Of a DNA stretch of 64,000 nucleotides, positions 32,979 to 42,578 are shown piece after piece (position 1 is the stretch's first letter; each line of letters starts with the position of its first letter). The translations under genes and the position numbers were made by a program. The notes beneath the pieces are model-generated. The model made no database searches. It was not told the origin of the DNA and saw only the letters and a program-made list of their open reading frames with translations. This DNA comes from Diospyros lotus (Eukaryota; Streptophyta; Magnoliopsida; Ericales; Ebenaceae), in NCBI RefSeq assembly GCF_014633365.1, contig NC_068338.1:12534616-12598615 (forward strand). The letters run 5' to 3'.

Positions 32979-35434
32979 TGTAATACCCGGTATTAAATAA
33001 TAAGAGAATTTTCGAAGGTATGGGTCAAAAATGATATTTAGCAAAGTTTCGGGCCTAGGTGCAATATTTGAAACTTAAACGAAAGAGGAATGACTAAGTT
33101 AAGATGATCCAATTGATGAGAGATGGCACAATTAGATGATATTTGATAAAATCAGGGATTTTCAAAGGTTTGAAGTCAAAAGCACGCAATTAGGAGAGTT
33201 CAGGCAAAAGTACAGATTTTGCAAAATATCATAGGGAGGTCGAAACGACGAATTTTTCAGAAATTCCAAAAGGAAATGGAAAATATAGAACTTGAGGGCC
33301 GTTGTGGAAGTGTTAGAAAGTCCAGGGGTATCTAAGAAAGGGAGGAAATTCAATTAAAAGAAGGCTGGGGGCTAAAATGCAATTTTTGCAAAGTTCTTGG
33401 TGTGAAACCGACCGGCCGCCGGCTGTCGCTTCTGGGGCATCGGGCAGGTCGCCCGGAGGCTCTAGGCTAGCCTCCAGACGATGATGGTCTCGTTGGGAGC
33501 TTCCATTGGCCGGAAAATGGTGTGATTTGATCGGAAATCATGGCCAAAAGATTTTCGATTTGGCCGGATCTTTCGAGGGCTTAGGCTCGCGATTTGGTGC
33601 TTCTTAGTTGGTTTAGAAGCTAGATCTAGGGTTAAGGGGATAAGGGCAACCGATCTATGGTGGAAAATCGGGTCGAGAGAGGGTATAAATAGACGTCGAG
33701 AGGCCGAGGGTTTTCTTCAAAATCGAGAGAAATTCAGGGCATTCGGGCTTGAATCGAGGCACAAGGATAAGGGGCTTTTGTTCTTAGTGTTCTAAGGATC
33801 GATTCTGGAAATTTTGGGGGTGTTTGGTGTAGAAATGGAGGGGTTTTAGAAGCTTGGCCGGAAAAACGAACCGCCGCCGCCGCGACCTGTAACTCGCTTT
33901 TAATCCTACCTCCGGCCACTCTTTCCGACGAACAAGGGAACCATTGAGGTCGCCCTGAAGAGCTCTTCAAGCCCTTATAAGAATTTAGGGCATTGGACGT
34001 CGCCGAAATCGGAGAAGACGACCGGAGAAGAAGACTGTGCGGCGGCGCGTGGCAGCCACTTGCGGGACCTCTGGGTGGCGCGTGAGGGCGCGTGAGGTAT
34101 GATTTTTATGTGTTTTTAATTTCATAATTTAGGTAAAATTATTCTAGGAATTATCATGGAAAAATATTTTGTGAAAATTGATGTTAGGTATTTTTAATAT
34201 TTTTCCGAAGGTAGAAATGTTTGAAAATTAAATAAAAATAGAGAAAATTGTGGAAAAATATAAATGTTGATTCCAAAGGTCTTAAATGGTGAAATAGGAA
34301 TCAATTGGGTCATTGGAAGAAGAATTACACAATTTTTGAGGTGTGGCACGTTTTTCGAGGCAAAATCCAGACTTTTCCAAATTGAGGTGAGTGGTTTGAT
34401 TCCTGCTTTTTCTTGTCTTGGAAGTGTTTTTAGGTGCTTGTGGTGAGTTCTAGTGAGCGGTTATACCCTCCTAGACATAGATTATTTTACAAGGCTTTTA
34501 CTTATGATCATTGTGTCGATATTTGCTATATTGCATTAACTGTTTTATTTTAAAATGTTGGTGCATGGTATGTAAATTTTTCATATCGTGTGGGGTCAAG
34601 TCTAATTGCATCGTTGGGTCCGTATGGGGGGGTATGGGGTCTACTTGAGATTGGGACAATGTTAATCCAGGTGAACGGGTGTCACACTGGGGCACTCGAG
34701 GGAATAATGTTAAACCAGGTGAACGGGTGTCACGACGATGCACCCGAGGGATTAACGTTGGACCAGGTGAACGTGTGCTACAGTGGGACATTCGAGGGAT
34801 TAAGCATGTCAGGGTGATATCTCGAGTTAGACGTGTCCTGCATGTTGTCGTATAGTATGCCATGCTCGTATGTCTTTCATGCATTGTATAACTGTTTCAT
34901 ACCTTCACTTAGATGGTTTATCATCTAACATGGGTTATGCCTCTGGAACATTCAACATTCCAGTCAGGGACAACAGCGAGGTCGAGGACACGACCAATGA
35001 GCCAGTGGTGTTTGTTTGATAGTTGTTGTTGTTGTATTATTTTGGAAACATTGATGTTATAAATCGCTTGACGATATTGTAATAATTAGTATTGATGTTG
35101 TATTCATATGACGGTATGGGAACATTTTGTGTGTAACACATGATAGGCCACGCCATTTTGATTAATTAAGTATTCCGCTGTGTTTATATTATCTCGTTCG
35201 ATTAAGATTTGTTATTGTTAAATAAACGAGTAATACTGGAACTCTCGGGATATATATCTCCATGTGAAGATTGTTCTTAAGATCACCGCGGGTGCCGGTT
35301 GTAGTTTTACGACGAGTGTTTCATTTGCATGTGAAGATTGTGCTCACAGGCGCCGCGAGTAACAGACTTAAAAAAAAAAAGAAAGCCCGGTAATTTCCTT
35401 ATAGTGACACGCCTGTATAGGACGGGGTGTTACA
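32979..35434 (+). mobile_element. 3' LTR of B
   Basis: Starts TGTAATACCCGG after the purine tract (32967-32977) and ends GGGGTGTTACA, followed by TSD TATTG. TATA box 33684-33691, GC block 34036-34097, tandem repeat about 34660-34805. It lacks 10 bases present in the 5' LTR near 11250. Confidence 0.94.
34906..34961 (+). other. Paired inverted-repeat module in LTR B (3')
   Basis: TTAGATG...CATCTAA hairpin followed by GGAACATTCAACATTCC. One base differs from the 5' LTR copy (CpG to CpA), which weakens the second palindrome. Confidence 0.8.
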
Positions 35435-35439
35435 TATTG

Positions 35440-35582
35440 GATTTCTCTATCCAAATTACCAAAATACCCTTCTCATAGGGCACCCTCAATCTCAAGGATC
35501 CAACACCTTCTCAAGGGCATTTTTTTGGAATTTTCTCACTTTCTTTATCATTCTTTTAACACATGTAACACCGGGTGTTACA
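35440..35582 (-). mobile_element. Solo LTR E, remaining end
   Basis: Resumes E after TSD TATTG and ends ATGTAACACCGGGTGTTACA, then TSD CAGTT. This terminal stretch is itself a small inverted repeat (GTAACACC/GGTGTTAC). Confidence 0.85.
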
Positions 35583-35587
35583 CAGTT

Positions 35588-35964
35588 TGAGTAAGGGTAA
35601 AGAGATGGTGGTGGGCTAGCTTTGGGTTTTGCAGCCAACTTTGGCTTTATTTCATTATATACCCTTGTAAACCACAATGATGTATTGAAATAGCAATTAG
35701 GGTACTCCAGGTGGTAAGGGGTGTGTGTATGTGAGTGTCCTATAGTTGTACCTTTAGTGATGTGTTGAGTCATTTTTGGAGTATTGGAAGTCATGAGCAT
35801 TCCTTGTACTTGTAAATGAAATCTAGTGGAAACACCTTTATTTAACTTTGGCTAAGCTTGCAGGTTCGATCCAATGCTTCCATTGATAAGGGTTTTCATA
35901 ACGCCCATAGGTGATGTCTTCTTATATTTCACGTTGTTGTGTATTTGGAAATCGAGGCGTTATA
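35588..35964 (+). mobile_element. Solo LTR D, 3' part
   Basis: Continues D from 8317 and ends GAGGCGTTATA (expected ...TTACA, one C-to-T change), followed by TSD GGCAT at 35965-35969. Together with 6800-8317 it completes the D solo LTR. Confidence 0.85.
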
Positions 35965-35969
35965 GGCAT

Positions 35970-36262
35970 GCCATCTTGCTTTGCCTTCTCAGCTTGATCA
36001 AGTGCATGACGTTTTCCATGTCTCTATGCTTTGTAAATGTGTGGCGGATCTGAGGTAAGCTATTAATTATCAACCCCTTGAAGTACAAGAAGACGCCTCA
36101 TACACTGAGTTGCCTACGTGTATCATGGATTGGAAGGAGAAGGTACTTCATAATCGCTGTATTCCTTATGTTAAACTGCAATGGCAACGGCACGGGCTAG
36201 AGGAAGCTATGTGGGAACTAGAAGAAGAGATTAGGCGAGTTCATGCCCAGCTTTTTGAGTGA
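35970..36262 (+). pseudogene. Gypsy element A: integrase C-terminus and chromodomain-like tail
   Basis: Joins in phase to the frame that stops at 6799: ...GPLA continues as CHLALPSQLDQVHDVFHVSML. It then runs through IPYVKLQW and AMWELEEEIRRVHAQLFE to a TGA at 36260-36262. The tail has the chromodomain-like pattern of related elements (see B and F). It proves that 6800-35969 is inserted material. It is followed by a G-rich tract (36304-36318) and an LTR. Confidence 0.92.
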
Positions 36263-36324
36263 TTAAGTATGAATTTGGGGGACCAAATTCTTTGAAGACA
36301 GGCCGGGGGGGGGAAGGGCAGATT

Positions 36325-38646
36325 TGTAATGACCCGAATTTAGTAATGCAATGTTTTATCATGCCTTGAGGTTGAGTGGGTTGGCCGTGAGGTGTAGTAT
36401 GTTGTTTTTCGCAATTAATAATTAAGTGTGGGTCTAAGTTGGAGTATCCAAATGTATATATAACATTATATTTGAATGAGAGCTTAGGTATCCGGATGAG
36501 AGAGCTTTGTATTCGAATATAGATCATGATATATCCAAATAGGGTTTTGAGTCTTGTATTTGAATAGAAGGCTATCATATTCGGATACCCCCTTGGAAAA
36601 TGCTTGATATTCGAATACCAAGCATGGTATTCGGATACCCTTAAGCATTTTTGTATCTCATATTTGGATATAGTCTTGAGGTATCCGGATATGTCCCTTG
36701 GAAAATGCTTGATATCTAGATAAGTGGCTTGTATATTCGGATATGGTGTAGTGGTTTGGCTATGGTATTCGAATAAGGCCTTGTATATTCGAATATAGTG
36801 GTGTTTTGGTGAGGAATTCGAATAAGTGGGTTGGCATTCAGATATGTTAGAGTCCTTTGTGCAAGATATTTGGATATGGGCAAAGGCCTACTATTTTGTG
36901 TCTCATATTTCGATAAGGTGCTAAGGTATTTGGATACCCCCTTTGCCACCTTGTGTCTTGTATTCGGATATGAGCTTGGGTATTTGGATAAGCTTTTCTG
37001 AAAGCGACTTCACAGGCTACTTTCTCGACCCAAATCCCAACTTTTCGTCTAGTTTGGCCACACGTCTATCTTTGTCTCTTGGCTCTCTCTCTCTATATAT
37101 ACCAAATGATTGTTGAGAGAAGAGAGATTGGCAGAGACTTTGGCTGAGAGCAGGACGAAGAAGAAGAGAGCAAGAGAAGAAGAAGAAGGAGAAGAGGAAG
37201 AAGTAAAAGACATTGGCCAAGCTTCTGAGATACGGTCTCTTCTTATTGTCAGGCAAGTTCTTACTCATTTCTTACTTTTATAACGTCTGTTGTTGGCTTG
37301 TGAGATCTTGCTACTCTTAAAGAACTGTTTATTTTCCTAGCTGTTGAGTTACGAATGGTATATTTCGAGGGTTATAGGCTTGTTCTTGTTAGTTCTCTCC
37401 GTCCTTGTTGAATTCTTTCTAGTTGTTGGGTCTTCTCTTGTGAGCTTGGAAGGGCACGTTTTCGCCTTCTGTTTGTTGTTAGAATAAAGATAGGATGATG
37501 TATGGGTTGATTCTTGTTGGGTAGTACAGAAGGGTTATTGTGGCCGAGAGTATTGTGCATGTGGTTATTGCAATTTTCAGTGATTTCTCATTTCAAATGC
37601 ATATAGGGGCTTGGGGATATGCATTTGGGGGATCCATGTGACTTGTGTGCTTGGCCACAAGCATATTAGGTTATTTTCATACCTAGGCTAGCTGGACATG
37701 AGCACTGCATTAAGTGTGACTTCCTATATGGGTGAGCAGGGCTTGATGCATGGTTTTATGGGGGTTATGTATCATGTTTATGCTCATTATGCGACTGTAT
37801 TATATTTGTGCATTGCATTGTTACTAGCGTTATGTGAGTGTGATGCAGCTGCTTTTCGGATGTTTATATTGTGCTGAGGTTTTCGAACATGGTTAGCGTG
37901 CCGAGGTTTGATTTTCGGACAGATATTTCGTGCCAAGGTTACTAACGTGTTTAGTGTGCTATTTTGGGTTTTGGTAGTGCCTGCCCAAGGGAGCTTTGGC
38001 TCGGTAGGTTATTTATATTACCTCTCAGGGCAGTAACAGGTTTGTGATAGGGACTTGGGTGCCGTGTGTCTTATGTGGGCCCCAATGACCAGTATGTGCC
38101 TATTTTATTATGCGACAATTCTCTATATCTTTCATGTGATTCATGGACATGTATGTATGGTGGTTATATGTGGGATATGGATTACTCTTTAGTTTCCATA
38201 CTCTTGTCAGCCTTTATTTCTTATATGTTTGCTGAGTCTTGTGACTCACTCTTGTTTCTCTTCATTCCAAGTATGGCAAAGCTAAGCATGGGGGCGACAC
38301 TAGCAGTCCTTGAGCTATCCAGATATGTGGTGTATAAGGCAGTCTTAGGAGATTCTATTAGGTTTGTATCTTGTGGTGTTGTACCATGGATGTTTAGTTT
38401 TTAGTGCTTGGCACAGTTTCGTATATGTAGATGTATATACCATGTAACCCTGTGGCTGATTATCTTTTGTACGCATGCCTAGGATGTGTGTTATGCTTCC
38501 ACTATTGTTTCTTCTGTATGAGTACAGGTGATCCTAGTTGAGCATGCATGGAGGGTCAGGGTGGTTCCTCTTTTGTGATGTTACCCTTCTGAGGCTCTTG
38601 CTCGGGTTCTTCAGCTTTGCTAGGGTATCTGGGTAGGAGTTCCACA
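36325..38646 (+). mobile_element. LTR shared by gypsy elements A and G
   Basis: Begins TGTAATGACCCG after a poly(G)-rich purine tract and ends near TTCCACA before a Met-type PBS. It therefore serves as 3' LTR of A and 5' LTR of G, an LTR-internal-LTR-internal tandem. A TATA-like TATATATA (37094-37101) follows a palindrome array (36440-36985). A purine-rich leader (aagaagaagg, 37157-37205) follows. Short ORFs inside are not convincing. About 2.3 kb. Confidence 0.82.
36440..36985. repeat. Array of ~22 TATTCGAATA-like palindromes
   Basis: Roughly every 25 bases there is a decamer close to TATTCGAATA or TATCCGGATA. Variants such as TATTTGAATA and TATTCGGATA differ mainly at the central CpG. The array ends about 110 bp upstream of the TATA-like box. 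The same array, about 23 units, is in the truncated G LTR (41375-41939). Confidence 0.85.
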
Positions 38647-38651
38647 TCTCT

Positions 38652-38663
38652 TGGTATAAGAGC
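38652..38663 (+). other. Primer-binding site of G (tRNA-iMet, one mismatch)
   Basis: TGGTATAAGAGC differs from the canonical TGGTATCAGAGC at one position. Confidence 0.8.
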
Positions 38664-38769
38664 GTGTTTGGAGTTATTTAGGATAAGATGTCCCTATACA
38701 CGTAGGTTGTCGGGTAGAGTCAGGTTATTTCTGAGGACAAGTTAGCACTCGAGGTTTGAATTCATTTTA

Positions 38770-39880
38770 AGTTTTATTGTTGATTTTGTAGGGATATGAA
38801 TACTAGTAGTGGTTGAGGGCGAGGACGACCACCTCACGTGGATTGTAGACAAGATACTACCCACCTGAGGTGCCAAGTAATGCAAGTAGAGCATGACAAC
38901 AAGGTACTTCGAATATGCAGGATACCTTGGTAGGCATTTTGCGTGTAATGGATGTGTTGGCTGCCACGCAACTGAGATAGGGGCAACATAATCATGGTCA
39001 CAGTTTGGTGTCTCATTTTGGGGTACCGAGTGTTGAGGGCAGCTTTGGGGGTCACTTCTTAAGAACTTCATGGCTTTGCATCCACCTGAGTTCCGAGTGG
39101 GTGTAGATGTAGCTGAGGTTGAGATTTGGCTCCTAGAGATGGAGAAGCATATGCAGTCCATGGATTGCACAGAGGACCAAAAGGTATAGTTGGGGACTTT
39201 TCTTTTAAAGGGTGACGCAGGGCATTGGTGGGAGATTACCAGACAACAGTTTAGAGATAGGGTGCCTTCATGGACTAAGTTCGAGACTTTTTTCCACGAG
39301 ACCTACATTCATGAGTGGGTTCAAGAGCAGAGAGTCTATGAGTTCATAGAGCTGTAGTAGAGGAACATGACTATGGCGTAGTATGAGGTAGAGTTTGTTG
39401 GATTGGCATGATATTCCCTAGAGTTGGTGACTTCAGAGTCGCGAAAGGTTAGCAAGTTCTAGAGGGACCTACGTGTAGAGATTTGTCATGCTATGGTGGG
39501 AGTTTGAGATGAGGATTTTTCTACTATTGTGAGGCGAGCCCATGTCACTGAACGGAATTTTCCCAAGATGGAACGGGTTGCTGCTATTGGGAAGATAACA
39601 TGGAATAGTGGTAAGAAGAGAGGCCGAGATACAGGTTCCAGCTAGGGATCAAGAGTTATTCTAGAGTGTAAGACTTGTGGTAAGATGCATCAGGGGCATT
39701 GTCGTGTAGCAAGTGGGAAGGTGTGTTTCCATTGTGGATAGCTAAGCCATGTGAGGAGAGATTGTCTACATAGATATGATGCAATACCTAGTTAGGGGAT
39801 TGTCTGTTATCGTTGTGGCCAACCGAGTCACAAGGCTAATGTGTGCACTTAGCCAGTTTCGAGAAGTGGACCCAGGATTG
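38770..39880 (+). pseudogene. gag remnant of gypsy element G
   Basis: Recognisable in patches: LLKGDAGHWWEITRQQF, PSWTKFETFFHETYI and VQEQRVYEFIEL (about 39195-39355), then three zinc-knuckle-like motifs, CKTCGKMHQGHC, CFHCG-stop-LSHVRRDC and CYRCGQPSHKANVC (about 39660-39850). Many stops and shifts. It is the only gag preserved for this family in the window, since A begins at protease. Confidence 0.85.
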
Positions 39881-39942
39881 AAGGATCAGGCCCGAGGTAA
39901 GCCTAGAGACTGTCTGTTCCCAAAGTTAAAGGCACAACCACA

Positions 39943-40455
39943 TTGCTATCTTCTCTAGCAGCACGTCCTCAGGTTCCAGGTAAGGTGTTTACACTATCAG
40001 TAGCTAAACTAGAAGAAGGGAATGAAACAGTGCAAGGTATACTTTCCTTATATAGCTTTGATGTCCGTGTTCTATTTGATACAGGTTCTACGCATTCTTT
40101 CATAGCACCATATGTTTTGCATCTAGTTCCTATTACTTGTTGTCATTTGCCATATGTACTATCTGTCACGACGTCGAGCGGCATCAGGTTACTTGGTAGT
40201 GAAGTGGTGTGGGACTATGAGATTGTGGTTCATGACTGGGTTTTGTCGGGGGGATCTTGTGGTGCTAGCCATTCAGGACTTTGACCTTTTATTAGGGATG
40301 GATTGGTTATCTTGGCACTATGCCAAGGTAGATTGTCGATGAAAGATAATCACTTTTGAGCATTCGTATCGGCCAGTTATTCTATACCGGGGAGTTAAGC
40401 CAGTGGTGGCGACACCTATGTTCTTGGTGGTGCAAGCAGGAAAATTAATCCGGAA
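39943..40455 (+). pseudogene. Protease remnant of G, ending at an internal deletion
   Basis: VFTLSVAKLEEGNETVQGILSLY is followed by the active-site motif LFDTGSTHSFIAP and LLLGMDWLSWHYAKVD. It is closely related to the A protease at 4164-4439. A one-base shift near 40250 (GGGGG) splits the frame. At about 40455 the sequence jumps from the end of protease to the end of integrase; RT, RNase H and the integrase core are gone. Confidence 0.88.
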
Positions 40456-41215
40456 CGGAGCGGATTATTCAGACTTTGAAGGATATGCTTCGGGCGTGCG
40501 TGCTAGATTTTTAGGAGAATTGGGATGAGCACCTGTCGCTGGTAGAGTTTGCTTATAATAATAGCTATCAGTCTAGCATTAAGATGGCACTGTTTGAGGC
40601 ACTGTTCAAACATTCTTGTAGATCTCCGTTGTGTTGGGATGAAGTTGGAGATAGATCGGTGTTGGGGCCAGACATTGTTGAACAGACCATAGAGAAGGTT
40701 AAAGCGATAAGAGCACTGATGAAGATTGCTCGAGATTGCCAGAAGAGCTATGCAGGTAAGAGGCGACGGGACCTAGAGTTTGCTGTAGGAGAACATGTAT
40801 CCCTTCGGGTGATCCTAATGAAAGGTATATGCCATTTTGGAGTTTCTGGTAAGCTTAGTCCACATTATGTGGGCCCATTTGAAGTACTTGAGCGGATTAG
40901 ACCATTGTCATATCGTCTTGCTTTTCCTCCTCAACTTGCCCAAGTGCATGACTTTTTCCACGTCTCGATGCTTCATAAGTTTGTGGCGGATCCGAGGCAA
41001 GTTATTGATTATCAACCCCTTGAAGTACAAGAAGATGCCTCATAGATCGAGTTGCCTACGTGTATCATGGATCAGAAGGAGAAGGTACTTCAAAATCACT
41101 TTATTCCTTATGTTAAAGTGCAATGGTAATGACACGAGCCAGAGGAATCTATGTGGGAACTAGAAGAAGAGATGAGATGAGTTCATCCCCATCTTTTCGA
41201 GTGATCAGGTACAAA
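40456..41215 (+). pseudogene. Integrase C-terminus and tail of G
   Basis: Starts at ERIIQTLKDMLRACVLDF (the catalytic Glu region) and runs through EFAYNN, ALFEALFKHSCRSPLCW, the GKLSPHYVGPFEVLERI (GPY/F-type) segment, QVHDFFHVSML and a decayed chromodomain-like tail. Stops lie near 40515 and 41043. Together with the deletion this makes G a defective derivative that could move only with proteins supplied in trans. Confidence 0.88.
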
Positions 41216-41257
41216 TTTGGGGGACCGAATTCTTTTAAGGGGGGGGGGGGGAGGATT

Positions 41258-41939
41258 TGTAATGCCCTGAATTTAGTGATACAATGTTTTATCATGCCTT
41301 GAGGTTGAGTGGGTTGGCCATGAGGTGTAGTATGTTGTTTTTGGTGATTATTAATTAAGTGTGGGTCTAAGCTTGGAGTATTCGAATGTATATATTACGT
41401 TATATTTGAATTGGAGCTTAGATATCCGGATGAGGGGAGCTTTGTATTCGAATATGGATCATGATATATTCGAATAGGGTTTTGAGTTTTGTATTTGGAT
41501 AGAAGGCTAGCATATTCGAATAGCCCTTGGGAAAATGCTTGATACTCGAATAGCAAGCAAGGTATTCAGATACCGTTAGGCCTTTTTGTATCTCATATTT
41601 GGATATAGTCTTGAGGTATTCGGATATGTCCCTTGGAAAATGCCTGATATCTGGATAAGTGGCTTGTGTATTTGGATATGGTGTAGTGGTTTGTCTATGG
41701 TATTCGAATAAGGCCTTGGATATTTGGATATGGTGGTGTTTTGGTGAGGAATTCGAATAAGTGGCTTGGCATTTGGATGTATTAAGAGTCCTTTGTGCAA
41801 GATATTTAGATATGGGCAAAGGCATTCGAATAGCCTTTTATTATTTTGTGTCTCATATTCGAATAAGGTGCTAAGGTATTCAGATACCCCCTTTGCCACC
41901 TTGTGTCTTGTATTCGGATATGAGCTTGGGTATTTGAAT
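41258..41939 (+). mobile_element. Truncated 3' LTR of G
   Basis: Starts TGTAATGCCCTG after a G13 purine tract (41239-41251) and matches the first ~680 bp of 36325-38646, including the palindrome array. It is broken at about 41939, where it is fused to the middle of LTR H. Confidence 0.88.
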
Positions 41940-42564
41940 GGTTTGGGATTATGGACTGACACCGCTTCTCTACCAAGGGTGCACCTATACAGCTCGGCTT
42001 AGTAAGGAGGCTGTAAAAAATAGGGAGCAGCAGTTGGGTGTGGTTGACTCAAACTAAGATAAGGAATAAAATATTTTGCATAATTGCATCCATGCACGAG
42101 ATATGTTTATTGTTCCCTTACTTAGATGATTCATCATCTAACTTGTGCTTTAGTCCTAGAATATTCAAATGTTCCAGATGGAGATTGTAGTAGAAACAAG
42201 GATGAATGAGACATGAAATGGCACTTAACAAAGTGCATGATGAATTGAATGAATGTTATGTAGCCCATGTATTTAAGTTCTGTTACTTTTGAATTCTGAA
42301 CGTTTTGAGGAATGATGATGTATAACCTTATTTATAGTTAATGAGGATGTAAGAATTAATTTATGATTAATGATAAGATATTAGGTTCGATTCTAGCTTC
42401 TGTATTTGATGTATATGATGATTCTCTTTTGAGATAGATGTATGAAAATTTTAGGATGGATATGAGAAATGATGTGGTTTAGTTTTAGTAGTATTGAAGG
42501 AAAAAGAAATTTTATCCCAGAATTGTCCAAATTTATAACACGCTCGAGAAAGTGGGGTGTTACA
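41940..42564 (+). mobile_element. Truncated 5' LTR of gypsy element H
   Basis: Corresponds to 48371-48673 plus 60000-60317 of the 3' LTR. The first ~1.3 kb is missing, lost at the fusion with LTR G. It ends GGGGTGTTACA just before a PBS. The inverted-repeat module is at 42119-42177: a perfect 9-bp stem TTAGATGAT/ATCATCTAA, then GAATATTCAAATGTTCC. Confidence 0.87.
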
Positions 42565-42566
42565 GT

Positions 42567-42578
42567 TGGTATCAGAGC
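42567..42578 (+). other. Primer-binding site of H (tRNA-iMet)
   Basis: TGGTATCAGAGC, two bases after the LTR end. Exact match. Confidence 0.93.

Larger units (their letters stand above)
10808..35434 (+). mobile_element. Full-length Ty3/gypsy chromovirus B (Tekay-like), with C nested inside
   Basis: The LTR pair 10808-13273 and 32979-35434 is flanked by TSD TATTG (10803-10807 and 35435-35439). Internal order is PBS, accessory ORF, gag, protease, RT, RNase H, integrase and chromodomain-like tail, then purine tract GAGGGGGAGGA just before 32979. The Athila-like element C splits B between gag and protease. Removing C and one TSD restores the reading frame. LTR copies differ by scattered substitutions and one 10-base indel near 11250/33420, so B is fairly young. 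Long LTRs and the tail sequence suggest the Tekay/Del lineage; the lineage name is inferred from motif wording. Confidence 0.93.

Noticed and set aside
36440..36985. CRISPR-like array from regular short repeats
   Set aside because: This is a plant nuclear LTR; the repeats are 10-bp degenerate palindromes without constant long repeats or unique spacers of fixed size.
37017..39170. Host protein fragments suggested by 60-140-aa ORFs in and after the A/G LTR
   Set aside because: They overlap LTR promoter, leader or decayed gag in other frames and show no conserved domain.
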